From: a virus
DNA: 27,653 nt
Direction: 5' to 3' (one strand)
IMG/VR virus record: IMGVR_UViG_3300030110_003673
Span: 1-27,653 of that record
Shown: positions 20,564 to 27,653 of the stretch, piece by piece
How positions within the stretch are numbered: position 1 is the first letter of the stretch
Layout: each line of letters starts with the position of its first letter
Notes under the pieces: generated by a model
Databases searched by the model: none
Told to the model about the DNA's origin: nothing
What the model saw: the letters and a program-made list of their open reading frames with translations, nothing else
Program-made: the position numbers and the translations under genes

Positions 20564-20761
20564 ATGAAAAGTGAAACAAAGCTCACTTCGGTTAAAATTA
20601 TAACCGATTTGTATAAGAAATTTAAAGGTGTGGCTTTAAACGAAGAATTTACATTGCAAAAATTAGTAAACAGGTCAATGGATAAATATTTAAAAGAAGA
20701 AGAATTTAAAAAGTCCATTGTGGAATATGATAATCTACAAATAAGTGGTAGTAATTTTTAA
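20564..20761 (+). CDS. Small ribbon-helix-helix-like protein
   Basis: A 65-residue protein. The first part reads like an RHH DNA-binding domain: a short strand (KLTSVKIITD), helix A (LYKKFKGVALNEE), a turn and helix B (TLQKLVNRSMDKYLKEEE). RHH proteins act as dimeric repressors or small DNA-binding proteins in phages. It lies directly before the glycosyltransferase block, so it might regulate it, but no operator is seen. The tail after residue 48 is polar. Confidence 0.6.
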   Translation: MKSETKLTSVKIITDLYKKFKGVALNEEFTLQKLVNRSMDKYLKEEEFKKSIVEYDNLQISGSNF

Positions 20762-20779
20762 GTTATAAGGAAGGGTTGT

Positions 20780-22165
20780 ATGTCTAAAAAGAAAATTTTA
20801 TTGTTGTCAGACGATTTAAGAATGAGTAGTGGAGTTGGTACGGTTTCTAAAAACTTTGTTCTCGGAACAATTGATAAATACGATTGGGTTCAAGCTGGTG
20901 GTGCTATAAAACATCCTGAAGAAGGTAAAGTTGTTGATATGAATAAATCAGTTCGAGAAGAAACTGGTGTAGAAGATGCAAGTTTAAAGATTTATCCAAT
21001 AAGTGGTTATGGTAATCAAGAGTTACTCAGACAACTTATGAATATGGAAAAGCCAGATGCTATATTACATTATACGGATCCAAGATTTTGGGAATGGTTG
21101 TATCAGATGGAGCACGAGATAAGACAAAATATTCCTATTTTCTATTATAATATTTGGGATGATTTACCATACCCAAGATATAATGAATTTTTCTACGAGA
21201 GTTCTGATTTGATTATGAATATTTCTAAACAAACTGTAAATATTGTTAATAATTGTGCAGTAAAGAAACCAAGAACAGATTGGGATTGCACTTATGTTCC
21301 TCATGGGATTCCTGAAGAAAGTTTCTTCCCAATTGAAGAAATGGACAAGAAGGCACTTGATTTCAAAAAATCAATGTTACAGAATAAAGATTATGACTTT
21401 GTAGTGTTTTGGAACAATAGAAACATCCGTAGGAAATTACCAAGTGATGTAATAATGGCATATAAAACATTTTGTGATACTTTGACCAAAGAACAATCTA
21501 AAAAATGTGTATTAGTTATGCACACACAACCAATAGATGGAAATGGTACAGATTTACCTGCAGTGGTTAGGGAATTATGTCCTATGTATGATGTTATATT
21601 TTCACATAAGAAATTAGAAGAAGAGCAGTTAAATTGGTTGTATAATATAGCAGATGTCCAAATCAATATGGCATCCAATGAGGGATTTGGATTAGGAACT
21701 GCAGAAGCAGTAATGGCAGGAACACCAACCATTGTAAATGTTACAGGTGGATTACAAGACCAATGTGGATTTAAATTAAAAGGTAAACACATTACCTACC
21801 AAGATTATACAGAAATTGTATCATTACACGATGATAAAAAATGGAAAGATAATCCTGATTTGACTTGGGGTGATTGGGTAAAACCAGTATGGCCATCCAA
21901 TCGTTCATTACAAGGTTCAATACCAACACCTTACATTTTTGATGACAGATGTAGGTGGGATGATGTAGCAGAAAGAATTAGAGAATGGTATGATATTCCA
22001 AAAGATGAAAGATTGAAGGCAGGATTAAAGGGTAGAGAATGGATGCTAACAGAAGAAATTGGAATGTCATCAAAACATATGTGTGAAAGATTTGTCCACG
22101 ACATGGAACAGGCATGGGAAAAGTGGACACCAAGAAAACGATTTACTTTACATAAAGTAGTATAA
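20780..22165 (+). CDS. GT-B glycosyltransferase, family 4-like (first)
   Basis: A 461-residue glycosyltransferase with two Rossmann-like lobes. The N-terminal lobe starts KKILLLSDDLRMSSGVG (3-20). The C-terminal lobe carries the nucleotide-sugar EX7E motif, Glu301 to Glu309 in SNEGFGLGTAEAVMAG, followed by GTPTIVNVTGG. Family-4-type enzymes transfer a sugar with retention, usually from an NDP-sugar. An extension after about 340 (WGDWVKPVWPSN) is unusual. Phage members may decorate DNA bases, virion proteins or host surface sugars. It is followed by a small basic gene and a second GT4-like gene. The acceptor is unknown. Confidence 0.88.
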   Translation: MSKKKILLLSDDLRMSSGVGTVSKNFVLGTIDKYDWVQAGGAIKHPEEGKVVDMNKSVREETGVEDASLKIYPISGYGNQELLRQLMNMEKPDAILHYTDPRFWEWLYQMEHEIRQNIPIFYYNIWDDLPYPRYNEFFYESSDLIMNISKQTVNIVNNCAVKKPRTDWDCTYVPHGIPEESFFPIEEMDKKALDFKKSMLQNKDYDFVVFWNNRNIRRKLPSDVIMAYKTFCDTLTKEQSKKCVLVMHTQPIDGNGTDLPAVVRELCPMYDVIFSHKKLEEEQLNWLYNIADVQINMASNEGFGLGTAEAVMAGTPTIVNVTGGLQDQCGFKLKGKHITYQDYTEIVSLHDDKKWKDNPDLTWGDWVKPVWPSNRSLQGSIPTPYIFDDRCRWDDVAERIREWYDIPKDERLKAGLKGREWMLTEEIGMSSKHMCERFVHDMEQAWEKWTPRKRFTLHKVV

Positions 22166-22176
22166 GGAGAAATTAA

Positions 22177-22317
22177 ATGATAGGTTTAGAAAAGTTTCTA
22201 AAAGTTATAGATGATGTTACCACATTTATCATTGGTGATAAAAGAAGTGGTGATGATAGACGAGTAAAAAAATCTAAAAGAAAGAAAACTCGTAGAAAAA
22301 CAGTTCGTAGGAAATAA
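22177..22317 (+). CDS. 46-residue microprotein with protamine-like basic tail
   Basis: A short gene between the two GT4-like genes, with AAGGAGA (22164-22170) 6 nt before its ATG and the next gene's AAGGA at its stop. The first 20 residues (MIGLEKFLKVIDDVTTFIIG) form a plausible hydrophobic/amphipathic helix. The rest is strongly basic, with 15 of the last 20 residues Lys or Arg. This suggests binding to DNA, RNA or an acidic partner. The ribosome site, exact fit between neighbours and matching strand support a real gene. I recognise no family. Confidence 0.65.
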   Translation: MIGLEKFLKVIDDVTTFIIGDKRSGDDRRVKKSKRKKTRRKTVRRK

Positions 22318-22326
22318 GGATAAAAA

Positions 22327-23664
22327 ATGAGTTATAAACCTTTAGTATTAGTTACAGCACCAGTAGGAACAAGAAGTGGTTATGGTTCTCATAGTAGGGA
22401 TATTGTGAGGTCATTGATTGATATGGACAAATTTGATATTAAAATATGGCCAGTTCGTTGGGGTTCTACACCACAGAATGCACTTGACCAAAAGAATCCA
22501 AAGGATATTCCTATTATCGAAAGATTACTTCCCTCACCAAATATGGATAGAAAACCAGATGTTCATATTCATATCGTAGTTCCAAATGAATTTCAACCAT
22601 TGGGAACTTATAACATTGGAATTACTGCAGGATTAGAAACTACGGTTTGTCCTCCTGAATGGGTAGATGGGTTGAATAGGATGGATTTAAATATAGTTCC
22701 TGCTACTTTTATAAAAACAATTATTGAAGAATTAAAATTTGATAAAATTGATAAGAACACTAAACAAAAAGTGGGTGTGATTGGTTCGGAAAAACCTATT
22801 GAAGTATTGTTTGAAGGTGCAGATATTGATATTTATAAACCAGTTAGGGAATTTTCAAAAGATTTGGTTGATGAGTTTGAAGGGATAAAAGAAGATTTTT
22901 GTTTTCTGTTCGTAGGTCATTGGTTACAAGGAAATCTTGGACACGACAGAAAAGATTTGGGAATGTTGATAAAAACATTCTTAGAAACTTTTAAGAATCA
23001 AACAAAACAACCAGCATTAATACTTAAAACTTCAGGAGCTTCACCATCCATATTGGATAGAGAAGATATAACAAAGAAAGTAGAACAAATTAAAGCTGGT
23101 ATCGAAGGTAAATTACCGAGTATTTACTTCCTACATGGTGATTTAGAAGATGAAGAAATGAATGATTTGTATAACCACCCAAAAGTAAAGGCTCATGTTT
23201 CTTTCACACACGGAGAGGGATTTGGTCGTCCATTACTTGAGGCTTCTCTTTCAGAAAAACCAGTTATAGCACCGAATTGGAGTGGTCATACAGATTTTTT
23301 GAGTCAGAAAGACGCAGTATTACTACCTGGTAGTCTTAATGATGTGAAAAAAGAATCGTTTCCAAAGGGTATGTGGATAGAGGGTACAAAGTGGTTTACG
23401 GTAAATTATAATTACGCATCAAAAACTATGAAAGATGTATTTGAGAATTATAATAAATACATAGTAAAGGGAAAGAAACTTTCCATAATGAATCAATCAA
23501 AATTTTCACTTGATAAGATGACTGAAAAGTTTGAAGGAATATTAGATAAACATCTTCCTAAATTTGTAGAACAACCAAAATCAGTAGATTTAAAGTTACC
23601 TAAATTAAAAAAGGTTGGTAAACCAAAGAAGATTGAATTACCAAAACTAAAAAAGGTGAATTAG
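22327..23664 (+). CDS. GT-B glycosyltransferase, family 4-like (second)
   Basis: A 445-residue glycosyltransferase of the same general fold as the 20780 product, but not a close copy. It starts YKPLVLVTAPVGTRSGYGSHSR (3-24), a sugar-nucleotide-enzyme-like glycine loop. The EX7E motif is Glu297 to Glu305 in GEGFGRPLLEASL, and PVIAPNWSGHTDFL follows. The C-terminal 25-30 residues are a Lys/Pro-rich tail with LPKLKKV twice, likely a flexible binding tail. The start is preceded by AAGGA. The pair of GT-B genes suggests sequential sugar addition. Confidence 0.88.
   Translation: MSYKPLVLVTAPVGTRSGYGSHSRDIVRSLIDMDKFDIKIWPVRWGSTPQNALDQKNPKDIPIIERLLPSPNMDRKPDVHIHIVVPNEFQPLGTYNIGITAGLETTVCPPEWVDGLNRMDLNIVPATFIKTIIEELKFDKIDKNTKQKVGVIGSEKPIEVLFEGADIDIYKPVREFSKDLVDEFEGIKEDFCFLFVGHWLQGNLGHDRKDLGMLIKTFLETFKNQTKQPALILKTSGASPSILDREDITKKVEQIKAGIEGKLPSIYFLHGDLEDEEMNDLYNHPKVKAHVSFTHGEGFGRPLLEASLSEKPVIAPNWSGHTDFLSQKDAVLLPGSLNDVKKESFPKGMWIEGTKWFTVNYNYASKTMKDVFENYNKYIVKGKKLSIMNQSKFSLDKMTEKFEGILDKHLPKFVEQPKSVDLKLPKLKKVGKPKKIELPKLKKVN
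23596..23658 (+). repeat. Internal LPKLKKV repeat at the end of the second GT4-like gene
   Basis: Seven codons for LPKLKKV occur at 23596-23616 and again at 23638-23658, separated by VGKPKKIE-type codons. The synonymous codons differ between copies, so the peptide repeat is selected or old, not a fresh DNA duplication. It forms a basic, proline-rich tail on the enzyme. Confidence 0.75.
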
Positions 23665-23665
23665 T

Positions 23666-24124
23666 ATGGAAAGAGTAATAGATTGTCCAGTATGTTTTGA
23701 CCACGATGCCTGTTTTGAGGATACACAAGAAAAATTCAATTCGTATATGTGTTTTAATTGTGGATTTATGAGTAATAGTATTTATACCGAAGATAATTTA
23801 AATCAGATTGAAAATTCTTCTAAACTTGTAAATGAATTAAAATTCTACGATGAGGAGAGAAAAATATATTGGTATCCATCGGTAGTTAATATGGGAGCTA
23901 AAGGAATTATTTTTCCTGAAGGTTCTCCTGACAATTGGTATTGGAAGTATGCAGAAGTAGTTCAAATAGAACAAGAAGAACAATTAGATTATCCAATTCC
24001 AGGTGAAGAAGGTAAATTTTATACAGAAAAACTTGATGTAGAAAATGCTACATCATTTGGTCAATATGAATTTTTAGAGGCATGTAAGAAAATGGGTATA
24101 ACTATGGATGTTCCTAATGTCTAA
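23666..24124 (+). CDS. Zinc-finger hypothetical protein
   Basis: A 152-residue protein with an N-terminal four-cysteine zinc knuckle (Cys7, Cys10, Cys29, Cys32: CPVC and CFNC). An acidic body follows with WYPSVVNMGAKGIIFP at about 70-85, and a C-terminal helix EFLEACKKMGI. I recall such proteins from T4-like marine phages, without a function. It starts 1 nt after the previous stop. The last codons overlap the next gene. Confidence 0.68.
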   Translation: MERVIDCPVCFDHDACFEDTQEKFNSYMCFNCGFMSNSIYTEDNLNQIENSSKLVNELKFYDEERKIYWYPSVVNMGAKGIIFPEGSPDNWYWKYAEVVQIEQEEQLDYPIPGEEGKFYTEKLDVENATSFGQYEFLEACKKMGITMDVPNV

Positions 24125-24608
24125 GATTGGAACAAGTTGGAATCGAGTTGAACCTGGTGATATTGTTTCGTTTAAATATCAATCGGTGGTAGATAAATCA
24201 AAACAGGCTAAAACATCCACCATCTTGGTATTGAATACACGATTTCAGAAGAAGTTAAAGAATGGTGATATTGGATATTATTTGAATGGTATGAAATTAG
24301 AAGGTTCTAATATATCAGTATTTGGTAATAGAGATAGTGCATATCAGTTATTAACCGAAGTAGGTGGTTTGGAAATCGTAGACTTACAAAATGAGATATA
24401 TAAGGTAAACATCGAAAGTAAATATATTGGAACTTGGGGTGCTAACGAAAAGTTATATGTAGCATTACAGAAAACACCAGAAGGAAAGAAGGCACAATTC
24501 AGAACATATGATTGGAATCAATGTAGAAAAAGTGCTGTATTTTTTGAACCAATAAAATTACCTATGAAGAAGGTGATGAGGTTAGCAGAACAACAAGGTA
24601 TTAGATGA
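24117..24608 (+). CDS. Hypothetical beta-rich phage protein
   Basis: A 163-residue protein, unrecognised in function. It begins MSKIGTSWNRVEPGDIVSF and runs through alternating strands with lysines. Its C-terminal part (RTYDWNQCRKSAVFFEPIKLP) ends in a helix. The ATG at 24117 is chosen because it leaves the phage-like MSKIGTSW start and an 8-nt overlap. An ATG at 24108 is equally open, and neither has a good ribosome site. I recall similar sequences in marine T4-like phages, where function is also unknown. Confidence 0.6.
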   Translation: MSKIGTSWNRVEPGDIVSFKYQSVVDKSKQAKTSTILVLNTRFQKKLKNGDIGYYLNGMKLEGSNISVFGNRDSAYQLLTEVGGLEIVDLQNEIYKVNIESKYIGTWGANEKLYVALQKTPEGKKAQFRTYDWNQCRKSAVFFEPIKLPMKKVMRLAEQQGIR

Positions 24609-25264
24609 AAATTAGTTATGGTATTACAGTTCACAATGAAGCTGACGAGTTAAATAGGTTATTAGAAATACTAATTCACAAAACAGATCCTGATGATGAG
24701 ATAGTAATCTGTGTAGATGGAGATGATGATGGGGTAGAATTTGTATTACAATCTTGGACACAACAACACGCTGACCACAAGACAATGAAGATATATCAGA
24801 GAAAACTTGATGGTGATTTTGCAGCCCATAAAAATTCAGTTATAGAAAACTCAGATGGTGATTATATATTTCATATAGATGCCGATGAGTATCCACACGA
24901 AACATTACTATTACAATTGAAACCAATATTAGAAGTCAATGAGAATGTTGATTTGATATGGATTCCACGAGTAAATACCGTAGATGGATTTACAGAAGAT
25001 GATGTTAAGAGATGGGGATGGAGAGTTACAGAAAAAGGTTGGGTAAATTATCCTGATTATCAGGCAAGGTTTTTTAGAAATCATAAAAGTATAAGATGGG
25101 AAAGACCATTACACGAAGTAATAAGGGGATGTAAAACATACGCACACTTACCACCACACGAAGAATTATCATTATATCACCCAAAGACAAAGGAAAAACA
25201 AGAGGCACAGAATAAATTTTATATGGATAATTTCAGTAAAGATTTATTGGTGAGACGTGGATAA
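24605..25264 (+). CDS. GT-A glycosyltransferase, family 2-like
   Basis: A 219-residue GT-A enzyme. It starts with ISYGITVHNEADELNRLL (3-20), the family 2 nucleotide-binding start. DDEIVICVDGDDDG is at 30-43, and the metal-binding DxD is DAD (92-94) in FHIDADEYP. WERPLHE (about 177-183) and a His-rich PPHEELSLYHP follow. It is short for the family, with no membrane segment. It starts in an ATGA overlap. It probably acts with the two GT-B enzymes. The acceptor is unknown. Confidence 0.87.
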   Translation: MKISYGITVHNEADELNRLLEILIHKTDPDDEIVICVDGDDDGVEFVLQSWTQQHADHKTMKIYQRKLDGDFAAHKNSVIENSDGDYIFHIDADEYPHETLLLQLKPILEVNENVDLIWIPRVNTVDGFTEDDVKRWGWRVTEKGWVNYPDYQARFFRNHKSIRWERPLHEVIRGCKTYAHLPPHEELSLYHPKTKEKQEAQNKFYMDNFSKDLLVRRG

Positions 25265-26111
25265 AAAATATTTATTATCAAATGGAGATAGTTGGACTCT
25301 TGGTTTTATGTTGGATACTGAGTATATGAGATTAAAGACTATGTTCAAGATGAAAATGAATTACGAACACTTATCTAAATTAATAGAGGATGAGGATTTG
25401 GATGAATGGTCTTGGTATATTGAGAATACTAAGTTACAAAAAGAATCATATGACTTTTCTGTAAAGAATCGATTTACAGGATTGGTAAGTAAGAAAATGG
25501 GATTAGAAGAAATAAATATTTCATATCCTGGTAAATCTAACAGAGCAATAATGAGAACCACCATTGAGTGGATTTTAGATAATCAAGACAAAGTGAAAGA
25601 TACTTTTTTTCTGATTGGTTGGACTGCACCACATAGAACCGAATCTGTATCTGAAGATAAAGATGAATACGAAATTGGTGTGGATTCAAATGTTCCCTTT
25701 TCTGAAATTAAAACACTATATGATATAATCAATTTACAAAATTACTTTAAAGTTAATGACATAGATTATATGTTCATTGATTTATTCTCTGGTTTATTTA
25801 TGGAAATGCCAGATGTGATTAGAAATCCATATGATGATACACATAGAAACTTTACAACATCTTTGGGTTTGTATAATGATTTGTTGAAAACATTAGATAA
25901 GGATAACTTTCTTAGTGAAAAATCTTTATTACGGATAATAGAAGAAAATGTAGATGGTGGTAATCTTGTAGCTGGAAATCAATTTTGTGAATTACCAATA
26001 GAGAATAATTATTCAGATGATTATAAAGATTTCGTTGGTCATCCATCGATATCATCAAGTAAAATTATAGGAGATTTAATATATGAGAAAATATCTTCCG
26101 ACAATAAGTGA
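25257..26111 (+). CDS. SGNH/GDSL hydrolase-like protein, dispersed seventh copy
   Basis: A 284-residue SGNH-like protein with a GTG start. Block I is GDSWTLG (Ser12). The block III region is KSNRAIMRTTIEW, where the Asn is followed by Arg instead of Asp. The GW motif is LIGWTAPHRTES, and block V is VGHPSISSSK (His262). An insertion of about 40 residues follows block I. This copy lies 18 kb from the tandem array and inside the glycosyltransferase block, which connects the family to glycan chemistry. It overlaps the GT2 gene by 8 nt. Confidence 0.77.
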   Translation: MDKKYLLSNGDSWTLGFMLDTEYMRLKTMFKMKMNYEHLSKLIEDEDLDEWSWYIENTKLQKESYDFSVKNRFTGLVSKKMGLEEINISYPGKSNRAIMRTTIEWILDNQDKVKDTFFLIGWTAPHRTESVSEDKDEYEIGVDSNVPFSEIKTLYDIINLQNYFKVNDIDYMFIDLFSGLFMEMPDVIRNPYDDTHRNFTTSLGLYNDLLKTLDKDNFLSEKSLLRIIEENVDGGNLVAGNQFCELPIENNYSDDYKDFVGHPSISSSKIIGDLIYEKISSDNK

Positions 26112-26466
26112 ATTGATAGATAGACTTTCTATTGTACAATTAAAAGAGGTGTTTATAACAGAACACAAAGAAGAATATGCTAAAGAAATTAAAGACATAG
26201 TTCATGATTTATCCGAGTTAGGATTGAACGGAGAAATGATACGGGCAATCGTAGTTTTATCTCAAATGAATCTACACATATGGCATAACGAAACTAAATA
26301 TAGAGCTGGTGAAGGTGATGGTAATCTTGGATTGACTCACGGATTAAATGGTATCAGAAATACAGCAAAAAATATTATACAAGACCAAGTTGAAGATGGT
26401 GGTAGGAAAGATTACAAGATAGATTGTATAGCAGCCGAGTTCAAAGATTGGGATGTGAGTTGGTAG
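26083..26466 (+). CDS. Helical protein, DUF4254-like
   Basis: A 127-residue helical protein beginning YLPTISELIDRLSIVQLKEV (4-23). That ELIDRLSI pattern is one I associate with DUF4254, a family often found beside glycosyltransferase family 9 genes in bacterial surface-polysaccharide clusters. Here a GT9-like gene starts at 27257, in agreement. HIWHNETKYR (about 65-74) is a second conserved-looking helix. No enzymatic motif is evident. AGGAGA (26069-26074) lies 8 nt before ATG, inside the SGNH gene, giving a 29-nt overlap. The family name is from memory. Confidence 0.55.
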   Translation: MRKYLPTISELIDRLSIVQLKEVFITEHKEEYAKEIKDIVHDLSELGLNGEMIRAIVVLSQMNLHIWHNETKYRAGEGDGNLGLTHGLNGIRNTAKNIIQDQVEDGGRKDYKIDCIAAEFKDWDVSW

Positions 26467-26467
26467 A

Positions 26468-27061
26468 ATGTCATTCGAAGTAATAAAAGAGTTTGAGAAT
26501 AAAGTATCAGAATACTTTGGTTCACCTTATGGAATAGCTATAGATAGTTGCACTCATGGTTTAGAATTATGTTTAAGGTTATTTGATATTCCCATAATTG
26601 AAGTTCCAAAGAGAACTTACTTATCTGTTCCAATGTTAGCAAATAAATTGAATAAACCATTACGATGGAGAAATGAAAATTGGAAAGATTATTACGAGAT
26701 AAGTAATAGTGGTATCTATGATGCAGCCGTGTTGTGGGGAGAGAACACTTATGTTGAGGGAACTTATATGTGTATTAGTTTTCAATTTCAAAAACATCTA
26801 AGTCTTGGTAGAGGTGGTATGATATTAACAGATAATAAAGAAGCTAGAAATCAGTTAAAGAAAATGTCTTATGATGGTAGGACACCTGATTTACCTTGGA
26901 GAGAACAAGAAATAGACACAATGGGTTATCATTATTATATGACACCCGAGACGGCTATGTTAGGATTGGATAGGTTAGAAAGTGCAAAAAATACAAAACC
27001 AAGAGATTGGGTAATTTCAGATTGGCCAGATTTAACAAAACTAAAGGTATTTAATGTTTAA
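26468..27061 (+). CDS. Mini DegT/DnrJ/EryC1-type aminotransferase
   Basis: A 197-residue protein that matches DegT-family sugar aminotransferases but is about half their usual length (about 370). It keeps FENKVSEYFGSPYGIAIDSCTHGLEL-like start motifs (9-34), VPKRTYLSVPM (47-56) and SFQFQKHLSLGRGGMILTD (104-122), where Lys109 is the predicted PLP Schiff-base lysine. YDGR and YHYYMTPETAMLG follow. The C-terminal small domain is missing. It may aminate a nucleotide sugar, or it may be a reduced or non-catalytic form. It is coupled to the DUF2061 gene. Confidence 0.78.
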   Translation: MSFEVIKEFENKVSEYFGSPYGIAIDSCTHGLELCLRLFDIPIIEVPKRTYLSVPMLANKLNKPLRWRNENWKDYYEISNSGIYDAAVLWGENTYVEGTYMCISFQFQKHLSLGRGGMILTDNKEARNQLKKMSYDGRTPDLPWREQEIDTMGYHYYMTPETAMLGLDRLESAKNTKPRDWVISDWPDLTKLKVFNV

Positions 27062-27260
27062 AGAAACACGAGGTCGTTCAACCAGAAAGTCTATCAGTTG
27101 GAGAATAATAGCATTTACTAATTCTTGGATTATACTGGCATTAAGTATGACCGAAGTTCCACTTTGGAATGCAATAATAATGAATGCTACGGGTATGATT
27201 ATGTTTTATTTTCACGAAAGGATTTGGGATAAGATTAAAGTGGGGAGATATAAAGGATGA
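27054..27260 (+). CDS. DUF2061 small membrane protein
   Basis: A 68-residue protein with the DUF2061 pattern: ETRGRSTRKSISWRIIAF (4-21), a first membrane helix (IIAFTNSWIILALSM), a second (AIIMNATGMIMFYF) and a closing HERIWDKI (54-61). DUF2061 is a family of small membrane proteins of unknown role, often near sulfur, sugar or surface genes in bacteria. It overlaps the aminotransferase gene by 8 nt and the next gene by 4 nt. Confidence 0.82.
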   Translation: MFKETRGRSTRKSISWRIIAFTNSWIILALSMTEVPLWNAIIMNATGMIMFYFHERIWDKIKVGRYKG

Positions 27261-27653
27261 TATTTTTTAGGTTAATAGACAATCGACTTTATCCAGTTCA
27301 CGAGGTGGATACACTTGGATTTGAAGAACAAGAAGGATTGAGGATACCTGATGAGTATTTGGATACTCAAAAGTTTATGATTATGAGGACTTGCCACGGA
27401 ATAGGTGATTGGGGAATACTATCTGCCATGCCTCGTTTATTGAAAGAGAAATATCCAAATTGTAAGGTCTATGTTCCAACAAAAAAATTATTAAAAAGGG
27501 TATTTGGAAAAGAACATAATAATGTTCATGTGGTGTTTAATCACAATCCCCACATAGATGAATTTGTAGATGAGTTAGCTGGTGAGGTATTTCACGACCA
27601 TTATAGAATTTGGGATAAAAATAATTCTGATATCCCATTACTCAAACAGATGT
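27257..27653 (+). CDS. GT9 heptosyltransferase-like protein (3' end outside window)
   Basis: The first 132 residues of a gene that runs off the right edge. MRTCHGIGDWGILSAMPRLL (about 47-66) is the N-terminal glycine loop of glycosyltransferase family 9 (ADP-heptose:LPS heptosyltransferase-like). Then come KEKYPNCKVYVPT and a second half with HNPHIDEFVDEL. The first 45 residues are not typical. GT9 enzymes move heptose or related sugars onto lipopolysaccharide-type acceptors. It starts in an ATGA overlap with the DUF2061 gene. The RfaE1-like kinase at 1472 could supply a related sugar phosphate. Confidence 0.78.
   Translation, partial: MIFFRLIDNRLYPVHEVDTLGFEEQEGLRIPDEYLDTQKFMIMRTCHGIGDWGILSAMPRLLKEKYPNCKVYVPTKKLLKRVFGKEHNNVHVVFNHNPHIDEFVDELAGEVFHDHYRIWDKNNSDIPLLKQM

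Noticed and set aside
21391-21792. Open frame of 133 codons on the minus strand
   Set aside because: It lies fully inside the first GT4-like gene, has no recognisable domain or ribosome site, and all neighbours are on the plus strand.
1-27653. Bacterial chromosome origin of the window
   Set aside because: ClpP, EamA, SpeD and glycosyltransferase genes could suggest a cell, but gp44/gp62-like genes, Nmad1, uniform strand and extreme overlap of genes point to a phage.

Overview
The window looks like part of a T4-like tailed bacteriophage genome, probably marine. It is AT-rich. Every supported gene lies on the plus strand. Neighbours are packed end to end, usually overlapping by 1-29 nt (ATGA, TAATG and 11-nt overlaps), and almost every start has an AGGAG-like ribosome site. 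The phage hallmarks are the two halves of a T4-type sliding-clamp loader (gp44-like at the left edge, gp62-like at 15935-16405), a nucleotide-modification-associated Nmad1/DUF1599 protein, a PD-(D/E)XK nuclease, two ClpP-type proteases and a DNA methyltransferase. The host is not identifiable from the sequence. A signal peptide ending in Leu-Thr-Ala-Gln and a DUF4494-like protein mildly suggest a bacterium of the FCB group (Bacteroidota or Marinimicrobia relatives). That is inference only.

Layout. (1) 1-3440: end of the clamp-loader ATPase, a DUF4494-like protein, ClpP, a short RfaE1/PfkB-type sugar kinase, a zinc-ribbon protein and two unknowns. (2) 3437-7947: six consecutive SGNH/GDSL-hydrolase-like paralogues with signs of tandem duplication, mosaicism and active-site decay; a seventh copy sits at 25257. 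They are followed by a tandem pair of small phage proteins (7937, 8378). (3) 8848-15962: an accessory block with a GNAT/QueC-like fusion, an AdoMet decarboxylase, a secreted beta-barrel/porin-like protein, an EamA transporter, a DUF1989 protein, a SET-domain protein, a lipoate-ligase-like protein, a radical SAM enzyme and a 2OG-Fe(II) oxygenase. (4) 15935-20761: gp62-like clamp-loader subunit, methyltransferase, second ClpP, Nmad1, thioredoxin, Cas4/AddB-like nuclease, SLOG protein and a ribbon-helix-helix protein. (5) 20780-27653: a glycan-related block with two GT-B and one GT-A glycosyltransferases, an SGNH protein, a DUF4254-like protein, a mini DegT aminotransferase, a DUF2061 membrane protein and the start of a GT9 heptosyltransferase-like gene. 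A very basic 46-residue microprotein lies at 22177.

How the parts may work together. Clamp-loader genes that are adjacent in T4 are here separated by about 15 kb of metabolic, modifying and surface-related genes, so the accessory block seems to be inserted into a replication operon. Three themes recur. One is sugar and surface chemistry (kinase, glycosyltransferases, aminotransferase, GT9, SGNH esterase-like proteins). One is nucleobase or DNA modification (QueC-like domain, methyltransferase, Nmad1). One is small-molecule and nitrogen metabolism with transport (SpeD, DUF1989, porin-like protein, EamA). The least ordinary feature is the SGNH paralogue array, in which one copy has Asn-Cys-Met in place of the catalytic Asp-Ser-Trp. 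No tRNA, CRISPR array, IS element or convincing terminator was seen, and no gene-free stretch exceeds about 60 bases.
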